Part shown: positions 58,034 to 64,000 of the stretch, piece after piece | Layout: each line of letters begins with the position of its first letter | How positions within the stretch are numbered: position 1 is the first letter of the stretch | NCBI RefSeq assembly: GCF_035222275.1 | Contig: NC_085881.1 | Coordinates: 4,526,001-4,590,000 of the forward strand | Direction of reading: 5' to 3' | Length of the DNA: 64,000 nt | DNA from: Podospora bellae-mahoneyi | Lineage: Eukaryota; Ascomycota; Sordariomycetes; Sordariales; Podosporaceae | Position numbers and translations under genes: made by a program | Notes under the pieces: generated by a model | Database searches by the model: none | The model's input: the letters and a program-made list of their open reading frames with translations, nothing else | Told to the model about the DNA's origin: nothing

Positions 58034-60175
58034 TTAATTCCCCCACCTCGTCACCAGAAAGTTCGCCCACTTCCCAATATCCTCCAACGCCTCCAACACC
58101 AACCCAATATCCTCCACCCTCCTCGTCCTCCCATTCTTCCCCATCATGTTCTCCTCATCCAGCACATTCTGCGCCTCCACATGGACATGCCCATTCTCCC
58201 TAATCTCAAGGAGGATGTTTGCCGTCTTGTTCTCACTGAACGGGAACACAATCTGAAGACGCGGAACCGGAAGGATGGTGAGAGTAACATCAATGTTCAA
58301 GTCCAGCTTCTTCCCGGTTTCATTCGCTCCCCGTTCGGTTTCGGCCGCGGCATCATCCTCTTGCCTGATGCCAGCAGACGAACCCCCGCTCAAGCCGGAC
58401 TGCAGGAAGCCAGAAAACTCATCCATGTTAGTTTTGGTCATTATAGTTCCGTCCCCGGCAGTCGTTGGCGATACTTTCGTCGAGCTGAACGTGATATTTG
58501 TGCCGGCGTCCTCAAAGCTGTTCTCCAGCAGGATCGACAAAAAGACATATTGCCGAAGATGGGGCAACATCATCACCAGGTGTTGAGGGTGAGAAAAGGT
58601 GAGCTCGGTAAGAGTCTTGCCATAGACTGGCTCGTAGACGTAGAGAGTATTCGTATGGTTCATGATCTGCACCTCCTTGCTTTCGTTGGGGTGCGCAAAG
58701 TGGGGGATCTTCTTGTGGCATACTGTGGTCCTCGCTTCGGCGTTGGCTTGGTCGCTGCTCTTAAGATTGCCAGTGTTGGGCGCCTGGGGGAGTACCAAGT
58801 TGTCAAAGGTGGTCAGCTTTTCGGGGGCGCTGTCCACCACCCCAACGCCGAGTTGCCGTATCTTGTCCCAGAGATCGGCGGATATGTGAATGGGAGGGTC
58901 GAAGACGGCTTGAAACACGGCTTCAGGAAGACGTGGGGCGTGGAGCAGAACCCTTGGATCTGATTTCTCATCCTCGGGGGTTGGAAGATAGGTCGGGGGC
59001 GGGTCGAGCCAGTCAACGACAGGGCCCAACTCATCCGGCAATGGCATCCTCTCAACGTCCACACTGATCCATTTGTCAGAGATGCGTACCGGGCTGACGG
59101 GGTTGTTTGGATTTAGAGAGGTGCATCCGATGAGGAGACTCCATGTTTTGCTGTTGTCGATCATCTCGGCGGTTTGCTCTGGGGTTTCGCTCTTGAAATT
59201 TCTGCCCTGCTTCCAATAATCTAGGCTCAGACCTGTCTTGTGGCGCGAGTTCATCGTTGGTCTGCCACTTCTAGTGCAGAGCGCGAGACACTCGATCTCG
59301 AAATCTCGTTTGCCCGCAAAGGCCGGCTCTTCTCTCAGCTTTTGGATTTCCCAATGATGTAGGCGAAGTAAACTTTCGTAGACCCCAGCCACGGCCTCGT
59401 ACAAATTAAGTCCAGGGTTCAGGCTGAGTTTGTCTAGCATGGCGAGCCTTTCGAAGTTGTCCGCAAATCCGGCGAGAGACTTGGTTAGGGGGAGCTGGCC
59501 GTCTTCCAACTGCAAATCCTTGAGAAGGATTTCACCGGCTGCCGCGGCGTGCTTGCTGACGATGTCGGCTGATTCGGGGAAGTTGAGACTGAGGGACAGA
59601 ACGATGTCTTTTTGGAAGTCGATGGAGAGCTCCATGGCTGCTCCAGCTATAATCAGGCTCTTTTTCTTTTCGTTGCCGACAGGCGCGTCCCAGAATACTT
59701 CCAGGCCGAGTCTTTTGGCCAGTCGCTCCAGGCCGGCTTCGCTGACGAGGCCTTTTCTTTGCTATGCTGCAGGTCAGAAAAATAAGAATAGCAGAAAGAG
59801 GCATATGGGCCGTACACTTAGGATATCAATCATAGCATCCAGCCTTTTTGCTCGTTCATCCTCTGAAGTTCTGCCCAGGAAGCCTGAAAGGCCCGAGTCC
59901 AAGGAGCCCATGTTGAGTGCGCTGAGAGCAGCTGCAGCTGATGGACTGTCGAAGTTTACGGCTGGTACGGAAGGATGACCACCAAGAGTAGTCGCGGGTG
60001 ATTTTTTGACTTGCTGTGGTGAGGATCGTGGACCGTGTGGTGAGAAGGCACTGGCAGCATGGGCGGCGGAGAATGGAGTCGAGACTGGGGGAGTCGCAAC
60101 AGCGCCGTGTTGTGACTGGGAGGGAGTCTTGCCTTGCTGTGAAAGAGCATGTTTCATTGGAGTAGGAGTTGTCAT
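58034..60175 (-). CDS. med1: Mediator subunit 1 (fungal Med1)
   Basis: Mediator middle-module subunit that relays regulator signals to RNA polymerase II; nuclear. Exons 60175-59816 and 59761-58034 (54-bp intron, ILS|QRKGLVSEAGLERLAKRLGL) encode 695 residues. The Ser/Pro/Gln-rich N-terminus (MTTPTPMKHALSQQGKTP) with PHGPRSS and GGHPSVPAVNFDSPSAAAALSAL is typical of filamentous-fungal Med1. The Med1 domain spans about 120-560, with SLIIAGAAMELSIDFQKD, LADLLPLTKSLAGF-type blocks and a C-terminal ILPVPRLQIVFPF. The start at 60175 is the first ATG. It shares a 0.8-kb divergent promoter with a polyglutamine protein. Confidence 0.88.
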
Positions 60176-61000
60176 TTTGAATTGTGGTTGGCTTTCACCA
60201 CCTGAATCTTATAGGGAGCGAGGCGTAGTGTTCAGGATTGTGAGAAGAGCAACGTATTAATTGAACTTAGATCGCGGAGATTCAACTGGGTTAGTTGTAA
60301 ATTATATCACGGTGAGTGATTGCAATATTATCAGAAATTGACTGGCCCGGCAGCAGTCATGAAAGATGATGTTGGTGAGAAGGGCAAATTGGAATGAAGC
60401 AGGAGAATGAGAGTGAGAGTGAGTGAGAACCACAACCTTGAACCTAGAGCTTGGACCGCGCCCCACTATCTGACCTAAAAGACAGACAGCCAACCCTAAC
60501 CCGTGAAGCTGGCATGTATGTGTCTTGAAGTTTACAACTAGATTGAGGATTCAGGCCTTTGCGAGTTTTGGGCAATAATATGGCTCCTGAACTTGATATT
60601 TATGTCTGCATATCCAGGAGAGAGCCCGGCCAGAGGAATATGAAATCTGGATATGCTGCTGGTGTGCGGCTGTCTACCGACATATATGGATGTCTTTGAA
60701 GCGCACCCGCGTCAGGGCGTCCATGAACCCCTGCAGCCCGAGAAACGCAAACCGACATGCAAGAAACTTCTTTCTAAGAGGATCTGAATTTATCTTATTT
60801 TCACTTTCACCTCAACGAGGAAAAGAATGTCATTATCGCATGCACAGAAGAACTGCTTGAAGTCCATCCATCATAGCCACTGCTGGGCTAGGAACACCCC
60901 TGCCACCCACGCTAATCTAATTGCTGCAGTGGGCGCGCCCCCAGCTGTTTAGTGGATCAAATAAGTTGACAGCCAAGCGCCGCAACGCTCACCACCCACC
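60176..61000. promoter_or_regulatory. Divergent promoter, Med1 / polyQ coiled-coil gene
   Basis: About 825 bp between two starts. It includes an AACCCTAACCC element at 60492-60502 (telobox-like) and a GAGAGTGAGAGTGAGTGAGA run near 60407-60426. No supported coding frame. Confidence 0.5.
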
Positions 61001-61093
61001 ATGGACTTTCCAGCTCCACCATCCCTCCTCCAGCAGTCGCAATACTCGCAGCATCACCACCAGCAACAACAACAACAGCAGCAGCAACAGCAA

Positions 61094-61146
<53 letters not shown>

Positions 61147-62300
61147 TCAGCAGCTACAACTACAGCTACAGCTTCAATACCAGCAACAGATCCAATTCTA
61201 CGAGCAGCCACAGCATCAACAGCAGCTCCTGGCCATGAACGGCATGAACGGCGCCAACATGCAGGGAGCCATGGTTGGCGTCCCCATACCAGCCGGCCAG
61301 GCATCCGAGTTGACCTTTATCTACAACATGGTCGACACTCTCAGCGGACAGCTCGCCCAAAACCAGCGCACTCTCGAGGAAGTCATCTCTTGCGTCGGCC
61401 GTATTCGCGCCCGGGCGAGATCACAGTCGCTAGGAAACGAAGAGCTGATCAACCTGTCAGCGGATGAAATCAAGGGTACATCTCCCCATTTTGTATTCCT
61501 TTACAAACTCAACCAACATGCTAACCCCTCCCTCTCCAGCCCAAGAAGCAGACCTCGACACCTACATATCAGTCCTCTCAGAAGCCTTCGAGAAAGCCAG
61601 ATACTCGCGCGACCAAAACGCTTTCCTCCTCCACCAATTCGCCGAGAAAATGTCCTCCATGCTCCGAATCTTCCACGAATACAAAGCCAAGCACGTCAGC
61701 GACGTCTCGGCCTGGCACAAGTCCTACCGCAAACAACTAGCCGATGCCCGCGCGGAGAACTCCAGGCTCCGCGAACAAATTTGGGAGATGCAGGCCCACG
61801 CCGGCGCCGCGAACGAGAAGCTGAGGAATTTCCGGAAGAAATACGACGAGGACGAAAAGAGGTGGGAGAAGAGGGTCGAGATGAAGGCAATGAGGCAGGA
61901 GTTGAGGTTCTGGAAACGGATGGCGATGCCACACTTGGCAGATGACGATCCGTACTGGAGTGACGACGATGACCTAGTGGATGTGGCTGAGAAGCAGAGG
62001 CTGCTGGAGATGCAAAAGATAGCGGCTGAGAACCTGGCGGCAGAAGCGGCGCAGTTGGCGGCTGCACATGCCGAGCTGGGAGACATCACCGGCAACGACG
62101 AGGACGGCGGGGATCAAGAAGGGGATGGGGTTCCACCTCCTGCGCCGGCGCCGCCGTCTACAATGACGCCACATAACTTGGTGCGGTCGCTTGTGGGCGG
62201 GGTGCCGATGCAGAGGAGTGATGATGGGGATAATGCTGGGCCTGTTCCGCTGCCGAGGCCGTTGAGCGCGGCGAGTAGTACCGGGTCTTCGGGGCAGTGA
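61001..62300 (+). CDS. PolyQ N-terminus plus coiled-coil protein, unknown
   Basis: Exons 61001-61475 and 61540-62300 (64-bp intron, EIK|AQEADLDTYI) encode 411 residues. After MDFPAPPSLLQQ comes a run of 28 glutamines encoded by mixed CAG/CAA (61061-61144), then LQLQLQLQYQQQ. Residues 85-155 form a first helical part (SELTFIYNMVDTLSGQLAQNQ). Exon 2 begins with a helix (VLSEAFEKARYSRDQNAFLLHQFAEKM) and continues as a long coiled coil to about 300, with aromatic/basic ELRFWKRM and acidic DDDPYWSDDDD. The tail is Pro/Ala/Ser-rich. I do not recognise a named family. The composition suggests a nuclear scaffold or transcription-linked protein; sharing a promoter with Med1 is suggestive only. Confidence 0.8.
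61061..61144 (+). repeat. Polyglutamine-coding CAG/CAA tract
   Basis: 28 uninterrupted Gln codons with CAA interspersed among CAG, in frame at the N-terminus of the coiled-coil protein. Its length is likely variable between strains. Confidence 0.9.
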
Positions 62301-62791
62301 GTGTTTGCAGTTGATGTTGGAGGGGAGTAAGGGGCGGATAGCATGTATAATTCCGTAAGATTGATCAGCGTGCCTTTTGATACCACCAAAACAGAGTTTA
62401 TCGCACCATATATAATAGCAAGAAAAGCTGTTTAATGCTTACTTGCACTGCAACTTTTTTGTGCTTCAGAAACATCTTGACCGCCAGCAGAGAAGCAGGT
62501 CCTGGCCAGAATACAAATATGTTCACAGACTTGTCCAAGCTCCAAATATGTCTGAGAGAGGTATGCATTGCTACTTTTTATGCTTTGCACGGCCAGTTCT
62601 CAGTATCTTCGCACCGCATTACGAGAGAATATCTTTAAGAATACAGCATAACCATCCGTTAGAGTGAATTCGTGAAAGACTGGGACAAGGAAGCGTCAAA
62701 ACAGATAGTTCTCACCCACTGGCTTTCATCCGAGTTGTTGGGTCAGAGGTAAGAGTCGACAGGGGCTTGTTTACTTTACCCCTGAGTGGGG
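62301..62791. other. Intergenic, no gene seen
   Basis: 3' flank of the coiled-coil gene, somewhat AT-rich. Short plus-strand frames overlap each other and have no domain. Confidence 0.55.
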
Positions 62792-63022
62792 CTAGCGCCT
62801 CTCGACGTTGGCTCGAACTTTTTGTTTTTGGATGGAGCTACATTTTTTGCATAGCCAGCAAGAGTCATGTATCGATTCAGAGTTTGTTGGTAGTATTTCG
62901 CATCGTTTCCTACATGCATCGAGGAACGGGTCGTATTTTGTCGTCTTACATATCCACAGACGGCACTGCAAGCACTTTGAAGTGCTCAATCGGCATCCGC
63001 AACCGAGTAATTGATAGCACAT
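62792..63022 (-). CDS. Possible 76-residue cysteine-rich protein
   Basis: From the ATG at 63022 this encodes MCYQLLGCGC, then 11 cysteines within the first 61 residues (positions 2, 8, 10, 17, 20, 25, 37, 41, 55, 58, 61) arranged as CxC, CxxC, C-x3-C and CxxC-x2-C, then a basic end (KQKVRANVERR). Openings of the form MCYQ/MxCxQ followed by spaced cysteines are common in small unnamed ascomycete proteins. The pattern looks like paired zinc ligands rather than disulfides, since there is no signal peptide. It lies in a gap between convergent genes and could be chance; a plus-strand frame (62767-63093) overlaps it. Confidence 0.45.
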   Translation of the reverse strand: MCYQLLGCGCRLSTSKCLQCRLWICKTTKYDPFLDACRKRCEILPTNSESIHDSCWLCKKCSSIQKQKVRANVERR

Positions 63023-63164
63023 CAAATTTGTTCCTAAACGTGTCCAAAGAAAAATGGAAATACAAAATTGCCGGTACCGTTTTTTATACCTAGGTATCCC
63101 TCATAGAGAAAAAAGAATCAAGCCGTTATCGCAAACACCCCTCAAAATAAACGTATCCCACAGT

Positions 63165-64000
63165 TTACTCCTTCTTTTCCTCTTCCTTCTTCTCGTCTTC
63201 CTCCTTCTTCTCCAACTCCTCTTCCTTCTCCTCCTCGACCACCGCCGCCGCTGCCGCCGCCTCCTTCTTCTCTTCTGCCCTCTCCTCATCTTTCTTCCCC
63301 TCTTCTACCACTACCTCCTCCTCCTCCCCATTTCCCCCCTTCTTCTCCTCCCCATTCTCCCCCTTTTCTTCCCCATTCAACCCCTCGACAATCTCCCTCA
63401 CAACCTTGACCGTCCCCTCGGGGCTCCCCGCCTGCGCAGCAAGCACCTTCCCCGCCTTATCAAGAACAAACACCCCCCTCGTCGTCCCCTTGGGCGCCTT
63501 CTTCAGCCCAATCGCCCCAATCAGCGTCGCGCCGGGGTCACAGAGCAGCTCATACGGCAGCTTTTGCTTCTCCTTGAACGTGGTGTTCGCCTTGGGCGAA
63601 TCAGTCGACAAGCCATAAATGTCAAACCCGGACTCGGTCGCCAGGGCGGTGTACTCGTCGCGGAACATGCAGGCTTGGCGGGTGCCTTTATTTTTCGCAT
63701 CGTTACATCAGCAATCCATCATTGATATTGGGAAGGGGGGTTTTGGGAACACAAGAAACTCACAGCCAGGAGTGGAAGCCTTGGGGTAAGTAAACAGCAC
63801 GACTCCCTTCTTTGACTTTTCCGCCAGCGCGGCGAGGGTGGTGGAGTCGCCGGTTTGGAGGGCGATCTCCCCCCCGAAACCATCAAGAGTGATTACATCA
63901 CCGACAGCAGGCTTCTCGGCAGAGGCGGCCGCAGCGCCATTGGTGAAAGTGGCCGCTTCGGCGACCTTGGTGACGGTTTCCTTCACCGCGTCTTTCACCT
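63165..64000 (-). CDS. Peroxiredoxin Q/BCP (Dot5-like), 5' end outside window
   Basis: Atypical 2-Cys peroxiredoxin that reduces hydroperoxides. Exon pieces 64000-63764 and 63685-63165 join as PGC|TRQAC. The peroxidatic motif YPKASTPGC is followed by CTRQAC, so the resolving Cys is five residues on (C-x4-C), the BCP/PrxQ type, as in yeast nuclear Dot5. FRDEYTAL, YGLSTDSP, YELLCDPG and TRGVFVLDKAGKV complete the fold. The visible N-terminal extension is Ala/Lys-rich. The C-terminus carries about 70 extra residues, almost all Glu, Lys and Ala, absent from ordinary PrxQ. The first residues lie beyond 64000, so the start is not seen. The stop is at 63165. Confidence 0.9.

Noticed and set aside
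1-64000. Retroelement, DNA transposon, CRISPR array or integrated virus
   Set aside because: I saw no reverse transcriptase, integrase, transposase or capsid-like frames, no long terminal repeats, and no spaced repeat array.

Overview
The window is nuclear DNA of a filamentous ascomycete, most likely a Sordariomycete of the order Sordariales. The evidence is short GT-AG introns of about 50-75 bp with CTAAC-type branch sites, pyrimidine-rich promoters, GC-leaning codons, and a gene set typical of that group (fungal Med1, ORP1-like regulator, isocitrate lyase, HRP1-type RNA-binding protein). I see no bacterial, phage, CRISPR, rRNA or recognisable tRNA features, and no intact transposon or retroelement.

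Layout. 1-1.8 kb: no supported gene. 1.8-4.4 kb (-): SLY1, the SM protein of ER-Golgi fusion. 7.0-12.0 kb (+): a 1655-residue CCCH protein whose plan resembles the PP1-binding protein PNUTS. 12.7-14.1 kb (-): phosphopantothenoylcysteine decarboxylase in 12 exons, two of them only 11 nt. 15.2-16.6 kb (+): a NASP/Sim3-type histone chaperone. 17.3-19.4 kb (-): GYP1 RabGAP. 20.0-23.4 kb (+): HRP1 with an unusually long intron. 23.7-29.2 kb (-): PhyH dioxygenase, a SAP/HeH-like multi-pass membrane protein and a cytochrome P450. 32.9-36.1 kb (-): ORP1-like nuclear protein with a minisatellite in its intron. 36.1-44.9 kb: an 8.9 kb stretch with no supported gene. 45.0-46.7 kb (-): isocitrate lyase. 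48.2-51.3 kb (-) and 52.0-54.0 kb (+): a divergent pair, ERCC6L2-like SNF2 ATPase and AidB-like acyl-CoA dehydrogenase. 54.8-57.4 kb (-): three tandem relatives of a small cysteine-rich secreted family, two of which do not give a clean gene model. 58.0-60.2 kb (-): Mediator subunit Med1, divergent from a polyglutamine coiled-coil protein at 61.0-62.3 kb (+). 62.8-63.0 kb (-): a possible 76-residue cysteine-rich gene. 63.2-64.0 kb (-): a peroxiredoxin cut by the window edge.

Most genes are housekeeping: vesicle traffic (SLY1, GYP1), RNA 3'-end formation and transcription (HRP1, PNUTS-like protein, Med1, ORP1-like), chromatin and repair (NASP, ERCC6L2-like), CoA and glyoxylate metabolism (PPCDC, isocitrate lyase). 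They do not form one pathway. The most unusual items are the microexons of the decarboxylase, a possible in-phase alternative first exon inside the HRP1 intron, the ten-cysteine secreted family, the small cysteine-rich gene near 63 kb and the long gene-free interval. All gene models were spliced by eye, using frame and family conservation; no database search was run.
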